Shown here in pieces: positions 18,705 to 27,210 of a DNA stretch of 64,000 bases (within the stretch, counting starts at the first letter, position 1; every line of letters starts with the position of its first letter). Location of the stretch: positions 1 through 64,000 of the forward strand of contig JAAOED010000005.1 of the NCBI GenBank assembly GCA_016466735.1, in the 5' to 3' direction. This DNA is from Weissella confusa (lineage in GTDB: Bacteria; Bacillota; Bacilli; Lactobacillales; Lactobacillaceae). Below the pieces are notes generated by a model. The model was not told where the DNA came from and made no database searches. It saw only the letters and a list, made by a program, of their open reading frames with translations. A program made the position numbers and the translations under genes.

Positions 18705-19742
18705 ATGGAATCTGCCCACGCACACCGCAAAGATGAGCATCTAGCTCTAGCGGAAGCCGAATTCCGTCGTAATGCCCCAACGTCATCTTTGCACGACGTT
18801 CGCATTATTCACCAGGGGGTGCCTGAAACACGCGTCGCTGACGTTGATTTAAGTGTGATGGACCCTTACTTTAACTTTACAACCCCCTTCTACATCGAAG
18901 CGATGACCGGTGGTAGCCAAAAGACTGGTAAAGTGAACGCTCAACTGGCAACCGCTGCCAAAGAAACTGGTTTGGCCATGGCCGTTGGTTCACAAAGTGT
19001 CGCTTTGAAGGATCCTGAAGCAATCGCGACGTTTAAGTCAGTTCGTGAAATTAACCCCGATGGCTTCGTGATGGCCAACATCGGCGCTGGTCACACGGCT
19101 GAACACGCCCAACAAGTTGTCGATATGATTCAAGCTAACGCCCTTGAAGTTCACATCAACGTTGCGCAAGAAGTCGTCATGCCTGAAGGTGATCGTGAAT
19201 ACATTTGGGCTGAAGAGCTACAGCGCATTATCGAAACCGTGTCTGTGCCGGTCATTATCAAGGAAGTCGGTTTCGGTATGTCACAAGAAACGATTGCGCA
19301 AATTCGTGACTTAGGTGCCCAATACGTTAACTTAGGTGGTCGTTCAGGGACGAACTTCGCTGTGATTGAAGATCGCCGTAATCGTGAAATGACGGCTGCT
19401 CACGGATACCTTTACGACTGGGGTCAAACCACTGCTGAAAGCTTGCTTGAGGCACAATTGGTTGAAAACGCGCCTACTGTATTTGCTACCGGTGGTATTC
19501 AAGACCCATTGGATGTCATGAAGGCCCAAATCCTTGGTGCCAAAGCTGTTGGTGTTGCCGGTCACTTCTTGCACACTGTGCTAAATGAAGGCACTGATGG
19601 TTTGATTACTGAAATCACTCGTTGGCAAAACCACTTGGCAAAGCTTTACGCCATGGTTGGTGCGACGAATCAGGCTGACTTGGCAAAGGTTAAGACAGTT
19701 TTGTCCCCTGAATTGAAAAACTATATCGATCAACGCCGTTAA
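18705..19742 (+). CDS. fni: Type 2 isopentenyl-diphosphate delta-isomerase
   Basis: About 345 residues. FMN- and NADPH-dependent isomerase that interconverts IPP and DMAPP, completing the pathway encoded by the three preceding genes. Motifs: IEAMTGGSQKTGKVNAQLA, AMAVGSQSVAL, ANIGAGH, and VFATGGIQDPLDVMKAQILGAKAVG (FMN phosphate site). ATG 18705 was preferred over ATG 18699 because it lies 8 bases from AGGAG. A terminator follows. Confidence 0.94.
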   Translation: MESAHAHRKDEHLALAEAEFRRNAPTSSLHDVRIIHQGVPETRVADVDLSVMDPYFNFTTPFYIEAMTGGSQKTGKVNAQLATAAKETGLAMAVGSQSVALKDPEAIATFKSVREINPDGFVMANIGAGHTAEHAQQVVDMIQANALEVHINVAQEVVMPEGDREYIWAEELQRIIETVSVPVIIKEVGFGMSQETIAQIRDLGAQYVNLGGRSGTNFAVIEDRRNREMTAAHGYLYDWGQTTAESLLEAQLVENAPTVFATGGIQDPLDVMKAQILGAKAVGVAGHFLHTVLNEGTDGLITEITRWQNHLAKLYAMVGATNQADLAKVKTVLSPELKNYIDQRR

Positions 19743-19772
19743 TACGGACGATTTAATTAACGAATCATTAAG

Positions 19773-19804
19773 ACAAGGTTACGTTTGTAGCCTTGTTTTT
19801 TTAG
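19773..19804 (+). terminator. Terminator of the mevalonate operon
   Basis: 10-bp stem ACAAGGTTAC / GTAGCCTTGT with a 4-base loop, followed by a run of T. Confidence 0.8.
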
Positions 19805-19869
19805 TTTTCATGGCATTTTCAAAGGATTAGTAAAGCGAGTAAAGGTCACCTTGCGATTGCCGGTTATCA

Positions 19870-19899
19870 CTGACAGCTGGGCGTTTTACTCGGTATATT
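19870..19899 (+). promoter_or_regulatory. Promoter of the TetR gene
   Basis: CTGACA (19870-19875), 18-base spacer, TATATT (19894-19899). The -10 ends only 6 bases before the ATG at 19906, so transcription would start at or next to the start codon. Confidence 0.5.
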
Positions 19900-19905
19900 A
19901 GAAGC

Positions 19906-20457
19906 ATGAAGAACATGTTAACGGAGAGTATTCGTCAGCAGACTGACGATCAAATTATTGATGCAACGCTGACTTTGTTGCAAAGCCAGTCCTATGACCA
20001 ACTTGCGGTTACTGAAATTACCCGCATGGCAGGCGTGTCACGGATGGCTTTCTATCGCCACTTTGGTACAAAGGAAGCAGTCATCAAAACGATTGTAGAA
20101 CAACTTACAGATGACTTTGCGAAGGAAGCCGCTGCCCTACCGTTGGAAAGCGAAATCATTGCGCGCGAATTCTTTGGATTCGTGCAAGCTAATGGTATGG
20201 CAATTGCAGTTTTGTTAAACGCCGGCCTTCGCGAACAATTCTACCCACCTTTGCGTGATATCATGCACGGCTTGTACGCGGAATTGTTCCGTAGCCAAGC
20301 TAGTCACTCAATGTCAATTGACTATGTGTCTGACTTTACTGCTTCTGGCATGTTGGCTTTGGCCATCCGCTGGATTGCAACGGGGATGCACGAATCAGTT
20401 GATGAAATGGCCAAGATTGCCACTGAAATGACTGACGCACAGCACGCTAACCTATAA
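19906..20457 (+). CDS. TetR/AcrR family transcriptional regulator
   Basis: A 183-residue regulator. The N-terminal helix-turn-helix (about residues 12-58: QIIDATLTLLQSQSYDQLAV, then ITRMAGVSRMAFYRHFGTKE) is typical; the C-terminal part is a helical ligand/dimerisation domain with no recognised specificity. No SD precedes the ATG, and the promoter spacing implies a leaderless mRNA. Convergent with the VOC gene. Target genes are unknown; TetR proteins usually regulate themselves and a neighbour. Confidence 0.85.
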   Translation: MKNMLTESIRQQTDDQIIDATLTLLQSQSYDQLAVTEITRMAGVSRMAFYRHFGTKEAVIKTIVEQLTDDFAKEAAALPLESEIIAREFFGFVQANGMAIAVLLNAGLREQFYPPLRDIMHGLYAELFRSQASHSMSIDYVSDFTASGMLALAIRWIATGMHESVDEMAKIATEMTDAQHANL

Positions 20458-20460
20458 AAT

Positions 20461-20498
20461 AAAGGACTTGGTAAAAAAATACCAAGTCCTTTATTTTT
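20461..20498. terminator. Bidirectional terminator between convergent genes
   Basis: Perfect 13-bp stem AAAGGACTTGGTA / TACCAAGTCCTTT with a 6-base A loop, T-rich on the + side and A/T-rich on the other. It serves the TetR gene and possibly the VOC gene. Confidence 0.8.
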
Positions 20499-20503
20499 TG
20501 GCT

Positions 20504-20872
20504 TTAGATTCCTGAAACACCGAAGTATAGACCGTCTGGGTTAGCGAAGTTGAAGACCTTTTGTAGTCCCATTTCAACTAGTTCACCCTTCTCGACATTC
20601 AATTCTGTCATCTTGTTATACAATGCCTCAACGTCGTCCGAGTGAAACATTAGTGAAGGCACGTTATCAACGACTTCAGGTGAGTTCTCCTTGATGAACT
20701 CACGATCAAAGATGTTCAACGCAAACGCACCGTCTTCTGAAGGCGCCACTTGTACCATTTCAGTCTCGCCCATATCTTGACGATCACGTTCAACAAATCC
20801 CAACGATACCCAAAAATCAGCTTCACGGTTCACATCACTTACGTACAACATCACTTCAACGTCATTATTCAT
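20504..20872 (-). CDS. VOC superfamily protein (glyoxalase/bleomycin-resistance fold)
   Basis: About 122 residues, start 20872 (MNNDVEVMLYVSD). Opens with the beta-strand of VOC proteins, includes FWVSLGFVERD and LMFHSDDVEALYNKM, and ends FANPDGLYFGVSG, the usual closing strand. Whether it is an enzyme, a binding protein or an antibiotic-sequestering protein cannot be told. The SD is weak (GAGA). A longer frame upstream to 20911 has no SD. Confidence 0.75.
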   Translation of the reverse strand: MNNDVEVMLYVSDVNREADFWVSLGFVERDRQDMGETEMVQVAPSEDGAFALNIFDREFIKENSPEVVDNVPSLMFHSDDVEALYNKMTELNVEKGELVEMGLQKVFNFANPDGLYFGVSGI

Positions 20873-20932
20873 GTTATTTCTCGCTTTCAGATTGTACGTT
20901 AATGATAACATTTTGCATGGCAGTCACGCAAT

Positions 20933-21484
20933 TTAGTAACGCTGCGATTCCTGAACACCTTGCTTAAATCCTGTAACAGTATCTTGCGTTGCTGAAACGA
21001 TGTACGGTGTCGCAACTAGCAATAGCCATACCATTAACAACCAAAACAACTTACGATTACGAAGTAGTTTGTTTACGTCTCGCCAAGGAATGTTCATCAT
21101 CAATGCCACAAACGCAACCAGTTGTGCAAACTCAAATAATCCTTGTACCCAAACGCCCTGAAAAAGACTCGGCCACATACTAACCGATACAAAAGCAAGT
21201 ATGCTAATACCAATAATTGAAAAAACAACTTTTTCTGTCGGTGAAAGTTTGAACCCCTTATCTTTTTGATACTCTTCAATCAACCGATCATCCCCACGCA
21301 CCAACTCATCAAGCGAAAGGTTAAAAACATCCCCAATCATCAACACGCTTTTGAAACTTGGCAGTGCTGTGTCGTTCTCCCACTTTGAAATCGATTGCCG
21401 AGTAACGCCCAACTTTTCCGCTAGTTCCTGTTGTGACATACCGTGTTGCTCACGATGCAATTGAATATTTTCACCAATCTTCAT
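20933..21484 (-). CDS. XRE-family regulator with C-terminal membrane helices
   Basis: A 183-residue protein. N-terminal HTH_3 domain (residues 3-60, MSQQELAEKLGVTRQSISKWE), a linker, then about three hydrophobic helices (near 88-105, 118-135, 150-168). HTH proteins of this layout are common in Firmicutes and often sense or regulate membrane processes. SD AGGAGG is well placed before ATG. Function of the membrane part unknown. Confidence 0.85.
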   Translation of the reverse strand: MKIGENIQLHREQHGMSQQELAEKLGVTRQSISKWENDTALPSFKSVLMIGDVFNLSLDELVRGDDRLIEEYQKDKGFKLSPTEKVVFSIIGISILAFVSVSMWPSLFQGVWVQGLFEFAQLVAFVALMMNIPWRDVNKLLRNRKLFWLLMVWLLLVATPYIVSATQDTVTGFKQGVQESQRY

Positions 21485-21587
21485 TTCATATCCTCCTCAT
21501 TCCTACCCTTAACTTTACAAGAATGCCGGTATATCGCCAAGCAACTGACGGTTGCACTTACAAAGTCTATGAAAATTAACGGTATTC

Positions 21588-21621
21588 GAAAACGGCGCAC
21601 CAGAAATTTGGTACGCCGTTT
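21588..21621 (-). terminator. Terminator after lacM
   Basis: 12-bp stem (minus strand AAACGGCGTACC / GGTGCGCCGTTT, G-U pair included) with an 8-base loop; T follows on both strands. Confidence 0.75.
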
Positions 21622-21623
21622 TT

Positions 21624-22556
21624 CTAGTTAACCGATATTGTCACACTCACCGAATAATCCTGGTCACTCAGCAATCGATATGCCGGTTGCACATCGCTGC
21701 CCCAACTATCGATACCACCAACACCGCGAACTGCGCCGTAAACCGTCAAAACCGTTCGACGAGCCGGTGGCAATTCATTTTGATGGGTTGCTGATTCTAA
21801 TTCAACCGCCGTGTATGGTAATGCTGAAAAGGCAAATTGATTATCTGTCTTATCCACACGTAAATGAGAACCAGTATGGTGGGTTAATGTCACCCAGTCC
21901 GTCTTAATATGCATCCCCATTTCTTGTGGCACCAAATATGGCGTAACCGGTAGACCGTCAACTTGATGAATACCAAGTTCACCACCTTGCCAACGATCAG
22001 GATACGTTTCACCCGACACCCCCTGATACGTGAAACCAGTAACTGGCTCGGGCATTACGAGTCGCAACCCGAAAGCTGGCAATTCTGGCAAGTCCGACTG
22101 ACCTAAATAAGTTGCGGTAATCGTTAACTCACCACCGTTAATTACCTCATAACTCACCAACACTGTTGTTTGTGGCGAAGTTGGTGTCTGATAGGTAAAC
22201 GTGATTCTTACTTGGTCGGCCATTTGCTGATTATCGTATCGATTGTTTTCAGGCGCCACGGGCTTGGTAATCTCAACCCCATCGACCATAACGTTGAAAT
22301 CAACGGCCACACTGAACTGGTCGGCGCCGAACCATTGCGCACTCTTAGTTGAAAAGCCATTACCACGGTCATTGTCCGTGGTTGCACGCCAGAAGGCTGG
22401 CTTTGGTACACGGTACAACCACTCAACGTCGTTCACACGCAACGATTCCAAGCCGCCCTTTTCATAACTGAATAGGTAATGCGTATCGGCTGTATGAACG
22501 CCAAGGACGCCATCGCCATACACAACCTTCAACTTATTTGTTTTCATATCGCTCAT
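21624..22556 (-). CDS. lacM: Beta-galactosidase small subunit LacM
   Basis: A 310-residue small chain of the heterodimeric GH2 beta-galactosidase (equivalent to domain 5 of LacZ). Typical stretches include VEWLYRVPKPAFWRATTDND and the C-terminal DSWGSDVQPAYRLL. The start overlaps the lacL end by 23 bases, with SD GAGGTG inside lacL, the usual lacLM arrangement in lactobacilli, Leuconostoc and Weissella. Confidence 0.93.
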   Translation of the reverse strand: MSDMKTNKLKVVYGDGVLGVHTADTHYLFSYEKGGLESLRVNDVEWLYRVPKPAFWRATTDNDRGNGFSTKSAQWFGADQFSVAVDFNVMVDGVEITKPVAPENNRYDNQQMADQVRITFTYQTPTSPQTTVLVSYEVINGGELTITATYLGQSDLPELPAFGLRLVMPEPVTGFTYQGVSGETYPDRWQGGELGIHQVDGLPVTPYLVPQEMGMHIKTDWVTLTHHTGSHLRVDKTDNQFAFSALPYTAVELESATHQNELPPARRTVLTVYGAVRGVGGIDSWGSDVQPAYRLLSDQDYSVSVTISVN

Positions 22557-24432
22557 AGAAATATTTCACCTCTTGCATTGCTGGCTTCAACTGACGGTCG
22601 GCAAAGACAATACCGTTACCTGAAAATTCATAGTCAGAATGGCGCTCGTTAAAGTCACCACCATAGGCTAAGAATCGTTGCCCCGTAACTGGATCGTCTT
22701 GCCACAACGCCTGGTCTTTGAAATCCCAAATGAAACCACCGCCATATGCAGGGAACTCATCGTACAAGGCCATATATTCGTCAAAGCCCCCCACTGAATT
22801 ACCCATGCTATGCATGAACTCACAGTTTAGATAAGGCTTCTCAGGTTGTTCAGTCAGATAGGTCCGAATATCAGCCGGCGAGGCATACATACGACTTTCC
22901 ACATCTGAAATTCGGTCGTCATACTCACGGTTATGGAAGACCCCTTCATAGTGCGTTAGTCGCGTTGGATCAACCTGCTTAAAGTACGCATTCATATCAG
23001 CGATGTTATCACCAGCATACGATTCATTACCCAGCGACCAAAATAGAATCGACACGTGATTCTTAAATTGCTCATAGTTACTCTGGGCTCGATCCATCAC
23101 GACATCATGCCAAGCCGTATGTGAACCAGGGACATTAACCGATGGTTCAACTTGTCCCATCTTCTGCCAGGTACCGTGTGATTCCAAATTTGTTTCCGCC
23201 ATTAAATAAATGCCGGCTTCATCGGCCATGAAATACCAAGGCACCTGGTTTGGATAATGGGATGTTCGAACCGCATTGATATGATTTTCTTGAATAACAC
23301 GCATATCCTGGCGCATATCTGCTTCGTTAAGCGCACGCCCCGTTTCAGGTGACCATTCGTGCCGGTTCACGCCATTCAGATACAAGCGACGTCCATTTAA
23401 CTGCAACTGATTTTCAGCGTCTATCGCAATTGTTCGGAAGCCAAATGGATAATTCACAAAAGCAACCTCGTCACCGACTGCATTGGTCACAGTCACTTGC
23501 AAATGATATAGATTTGGCTGTTGGTGAGACCAAAGTGCGATGTCGGGCACAATCAAGTCTGCCAGACGCACCTGCTCGGCAGCACTGATCTTCGTTTCTA
23601 ATAGCGATTGCTGATTATGGTCTAAAATCGCAATCTGGACGTCCCCCGTCACTGGTGTCATTGATGATAACTGCAACGTGACATCAACCATGCCGTTTCG
23701 ACCATGCACAGTTGGCCTAATGTCGACGTCCGTTACGTCAATTTCCGGTAAAGCCCGCAACCGCACACTTCTGAAGATACCCGAGAAACGGAACATATCT
23801 TGATCTTCAATAAACGCTGCCGTACTTAACTTATAGACGGCTACTCCAATCATATTTTGTCCCGCGTGCAATTGTTCAGTTATGTCAAACTCAGCTCGGC
23901 TAAAACTATCTTCAGAATAGCCCACAAAGTGACCGTTTACCCACAGGTACATTGCCTGTTCCACACCGTCAAATGTGACATGCACCCGACGATTTTCAAA
24001 ATGCGGTGGTAAATCAAAGACCTTAACATATTCACCAACTGGATTATCCGGTGCGTCACTAAAAATTCCTGGCATTCCCTGTGAATCACCATCCATAAAC
24101 GGTGGACGACGGTATTGTTGCCCATCCCATGGATAGAGTGTGTTAATGTACTGAATTTGACCATATCCTTGTAATTGGATGTGGCCCGGTACCAAAATTT
24201 TATTAAATTGCGCACGCGCAGAAACTGACTGTGGATCGTAAAACCTTTCTGTCCGTTCACGCGGTGATGCCCCATAATGAAAATCCCACTCACCATCCAG
24301 TGACAACGTATCAGCTTGGGTTCCCGCCTTGTAATCTGCCTTATCACGATAGATTTCGTGATCACTGTGTGCCGGCAGTTTACCAACGCGAAATACACGT
24401 GGATCATCTAACCATTCAAGTTTCGCTTCCAT
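22534..24432 (-). CDS. lacL: Beta-galactosidase large subunit LacL
   Basis: A 632-residue GH2 large subunit holding the catalytic site. LWSLGNESYAGDN gives the acid/base Glu, and LNCEFMHSMGN gives the nucleophile Glu. The N-terminal jelly-roll and Ig-like domains precede the TIM barrel. Hydrolyses lactose and other beta-galactosides in the cytoplasm. A perfect cre match lies 15 bases upstream, next to the SD (AGGAGGG). Confidence 0.94.
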   Translation of the reverse strand: MEAKLEWLDDPRVFRVGKLPAHSDHEIYRDKADYKAGTQADTLSLDGEWDFHYGASPRERTERFYDPQSVSARAQFNKILVPGHIQLQGYGQIQYINTLYPWDGQQYRRPPFMDGDSQGMPGIFSDAPDNPVGEYVKVFDLPPHFENRRVHVTFDGVEQAMYLWVNGHFVGYSEDSFSRAEFDITEQLHAGQNMIGVAVYKLSTAAFIEDQDMFRFSGIFRSVRLRALPEIDVTDVDIRPTVHGRNGMVDVTLQLSSMTPVTGDVQIAILDHNQQSLLETKISAAEQVRLADLIVPDIALWSHQQPNLYHLQVTVTNAVGDEVAFVNYPFGFRTIAIDAENQLQLNGRRLYLNGVNRHEWSPETGRALNEADMRQDMRVIQENHINAVRTSHYPNQVPWYFMADEAGIYLMAETNLESHGTWQKMGQVEPSVNVPGSHTAWHDVVMDRAQSNYEQFKNHVSILFWSLGNESYAGDNIADMNAYFKQVDPTRLTHYEGVFHNREYDDRISDVESRMYASPADIRTYLTEQPEKPYLNCEFMHSMGNSVGGFDEYMALYDEFPAYGGGFIWDFKDQALWQDDPVTGQRFLAYGGDFNERHSDYEFSGNGIVFADRQLKPAMQEVKYFYERYENK

Positions 24433-24447
24433 GTTTCCCTCCTCTTT

Positions 24448-24462
24448 TGTATGCGCTTACAA
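24448..24462 (-). promoter_or_regulatory. cre (CcpA) site upstream of lacL
   Basis: Minus strand TTGTAAGCGCATACA fits WTGNAANCGNWNNCW at every constrained position. Its place between the galT terminator and the lacL SD suggests catabolite repression of lacLM. Confidence 0.65.
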
Positions 24463-24472
24463 AGCGTTTTTG

Positions 24473-24506
24473 AAAAATGGCACCTCCAAGACTGGTGGAA
24501 GTGCCA
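24473..24506 (-). terminator. Terminator after galT
   Basis: Minus-strand stem TGGCACTTCCA / TGGAGGTGCCA (one G-U) with a 7-base loop, then TTTTT. It separates the permease-galK-galT transcript from lacLM. Confidence 0.75.
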
Positions 24507-24513
24507 TCATTTA

Positions 24514-26016
24514 TTATTTACCTGCTGCAGTCAAGTGCGCGATAAAGCGCTTCAATCCCTCACGACCGCTAGCGTCATACTTATAGACCCCTGCATGAGT
24601 CAGCACTTCAGCAAACACCTGCCCAACTGCTTGTTGCACAATCTCATGGACATTATCGGCCGTGACCTCATGTTCGCTAGCCAGCCTTTCAGCCCATGGT
24701 CGGTGCCCTTCAGCGACCTGATTGATGCCCGTCTCTCCAAGCAAGAATGCCTCGACATCACTAAGTTCGTCCTTCAAACGCGCTGGCAAGATAGCCAACC
24801 CCATCACTTCAATCAAACCGATATTTTCACGCTTGATGTGTTGCACATCTGGGTGGGGATGGAAGATTCCTTCCGGATATTCAGCCGACGTCCCATTATC
24901 ACGCAAGACCAAATACATGACATAAACTCCCGGACGCTTCATTGCAATCGGTGTTACCGTATGCTGTTGTTCACCACGTTCACTCGTCGCATGAATATCC
25001 AAACGGTCATCTGAGTATCCTTGCCAGGCTTCACGAATAAATTCGCTGGCTGCTACTAGCTTCTCTTTATCGGTTGCCGTTAAACGAATGGTCGTCATCG
25101 GCCAACGGACAATATCAGCTCGAATATCCGGAAAGGCCGGCATCGGAATTTCGCATTCTGTCGGGGCTTTCATCAGCGGAAAGACATGGCGTCCACCTTG
25201 AAAATGTTCTTGCGACAGAATTGATCCACCAACAATCGGCAAATCTGAATTTGACCCCACAAAGTACATCGGATAGCGTTCAACAATCGTCAACAAATTT
25301 TCAAACGTTGCTTGATTGATAGCCATCGTCTCACGTTCAAAGTCAACAAAAATGGCATGCTCCCCAAAGTATGCATATGGCGAATAATGCCAGCCCCATG
25401 TTTGCCCTTGCAATGATTCACGAATAAAGCGATGCGTTGCGCGCGGTGCCTGTGTAATCGATCCGGCATACCCTTCATTCGTATAATCCAAGGCAGTTGG
25501 TGGATAAGCCGCTTTCGGCGCGGACGCAGCCGCCTTGATTTCTGCCGTCGTCTTCTCTGGCTTCGACAAATTAATCGTAATCTCCAAATCACCAAAATCC
25601 GAGGCAGCTTCATATGCGATATTCTTTTTAATATCCGCTACTTTCACATTCTCGATTGCGCGACTTAAGTCATAATAATAAGCAACTGCTTCTTCAGGGC
25701 TCTGGGCATACAACTTTTCAAAATTGCTTTGGAGTCGGTCAGGCGTTGGTGTCACAATGTTCAGCAAGCGTGCCCGCATTACATCTAACTGCCAACGTTC
25801 GTTTGGCGTCTTATCAGAAATATCAAGCAACAGTGTCGTCAATTCACTTAGCGATCGCTCAGTATTTCCTGTTTGTCCATCAACAGTCCCATCAAAGCCG
25901 AGTTCAGCTAAGACTAGGTTAGTCCGATAGACTGTCTCCATTTCCGAATAGGCTTTCAGTTTGACACCCCATGCCACGAAATCCAAGACCAATTGACTAC
26001 TGTGTGAATCTAACAT
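24514..26016 (-). CDS. galT: UDP-glucose--hexose-1-phosphate uridylyltransferase (class II GalT)
   Basis: A 500-residue enzyme of the Leloir pathway, exchanging galactose-1-P with UDP-glucose. The length and sequence are those of the Gram-positive type 2 GalT family (about 490 residues), unlike the 350-residue E. coli type. Recognisable parts include SNSDLPIVGGSILSQEHFQGG, followed by MPAFPDIRADIVRWPMTTIRL. Lies 11 bases after galK, SD AGAGGA. No galE or galM is seen nearby. Confidence 0.92.
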   Translation of the reverse strand: MLDSHSSQLVLDFVAWGVKLKAYSEMETVYRTNLVLAELGFDGTVDGQTGNTERSLSELTTLLLDISDKTPNERWQLDVMRARLLNIVTPTPDRLQSNFEKLYAQSPEEAVAYYYDLSRAIENVKVADIKKNIAYEAASDFGDLEITINLSKPEKTTAEIKAAASAPKAAYPPTALDYTNEGYAGSITQAPRATHRFIRESLQGQTWGWHYSPYAYFGEHAIFVDFERETMAINQATFENLLTIVERYPMYFVGSNSDLPIVGGSILSQEHFQGGRHVFPLMKAPTECEIPMPAFPDIRADIVRWPMTTIRLTATDKEKLVAASEFIREAWQGYSDDRLDIHATSERGEQQHTVTPIAMKRPGVYVMYLVLRDNGTSAEYPEGIFHPHPDVQHIKRENIGLIEVMGLAILPARLKDELSDVEAFLLGETGINQVAEGHRPWAERLASEHEVTADNVHEIVQQAVGQVFAEVLTHAGVYKYDASGREGLKRFIAHLTAAGK

Positions 26017-26027
26017 AACGACTTCCT

Positions 26028-27209
26028 CTACTTTATTTCATGCGTACCAGCAACAATTTCAGCAACGAAAAATGATGGCTGGTAGCCAATTTTGGTGATG
26101 TACGCTTCACCTACTGCGGCCGTGATTTCAGGTACACGGGCCTCTTCAACTAGTGCGATGGCTGAGCCACCAAATCCAGCACCAGTCATACGAGCGCCTA
26201 GCACGCCAGCTTGTGTCAACGCCGCATCGACCAAGGTATCTAACTCAATACCAGTCACTTCGTAATCATCGCGCAATGAATTATGCGAGGCTGTTAACAA
26301 TTGCCCAAACGTTTCCAAATCGTGATCCTGCAAAGCTGCCTTCGCTTCCACCGTACGTTGGTTCTCAGTCACAGCATGACGCGCACGACGCATAATAACA
26401 TCATTATCAGCCGTTAATGACGCTGACGCTACCAGGAATTGGTCAGTCGTCAAATCACCCAATGTTTGGATATCAACCGTTTCTTGTAGCAAAGCCAATG
26501 CTTCTTCCGTCTCTGCACGTCGCTCGTTGTACTTCGAATCAACTAGTTCACGCTTCTTGTTCGTCGTCATGACTAGCAAACGGTAATCACCAAACTCAGC
26601 TGGTACCATCTCATATTCAAGTGTGTTGGTGTCCAAGAAGATGGCCTGTTCGTCTTCACCAAAAGCGACAGCGAATTGATCCATAATACCTGTTTTTAAT
26701 CCAAGATAATCATTTTCAACTGCTTGCCCCATCTTCACAATGGTCAACTTATCAATCTCATATCCCATCAAATCAGCCAGCATATTAATGAGCAACATTT
26801 CCAATGAAGCTGATGATGACAACCCTGATGCCGTTGGCATGTCACCAACAATCGCCAGGTCAAACCCTTTTGTCACGGGATAGCCAAACTTGGCCATTTC
26901 CGTCATGACACCACGCAAATACTTAATCCATGTATCATATTGACGCAATGCAATATCATCCAATGCAATCAATTGAATCCCGGCTTCTGGGAAGTTCGCT
27001 GAATACGTGCGAATCTCCTGATCATCACGTGGTGCAATCGCGCCGTACGTCCCAACGCTAATTGCAGCTGGGAAAACATGACCACCATTATAATCGGTGT
27101 GTTCACCAATCAAATTCACACGACCTGGTGAAAAGTACAACTTCGCCGGCTCATAGCCAAAACGCTTCTCGAATGATTGTGCTAACTCATGATTTAGTTC
27201 ATAAACCAT
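26028..27209 (-). CDS. galK: Galactokinase
   Basis: A 393-residue GHMP kinase phosphorylating galactose. N-terminal signature SPGRVNLIGEHTDYNGGHVFP, ATP loop PTASGLSSSASLEML, C-terminal GARMTGAGFGGSAIAL. Its SD (AAGGAG) lies in the end of the permease gene, 1 base separating stop and start. Confidence 0.95.
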   Translation of the reverse strand: MVYELNHELAQSFEKRFGYEPAKLYFSPGRVNLIGEHTDYNGGHVFPAAISVGTYGAIAPRDDQEIRTYSANFPEAGIQLIALDDIALRQYDTWIKYLRGVMTEMAKFGYPVTKGFDLAIVGDMPTASGLSSSASLEMLLINMLADLMGYEIDKLTIVKMGQAVENDYLGLKTGIMDQFAVAFGEDEQAIFLDTNTLEYEMVPAEFGDYRLLVMTTNKKRELVDSKYNERRAETEEALALLQETVDIQTLGDLTTDQFLVASASLTADNDVIMRRARHAVTENQRTVEAKAALQDHDLETFGQLLTASHNSLRDDYEVTGIELDTLVDAALTQAGVLGARMTGAGFGGSAIALVEEARVPEITAAVGEAYITKIGYQPSFFVAEIVAGTHEIK

Positions 27210-27210
27210 T

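Noticed and set aside
24451..25014. 187-aa + strand open frame opposite galT
   Set aside because: Lies wholly over galT on the other strand, no SD and no recognisable protein features.
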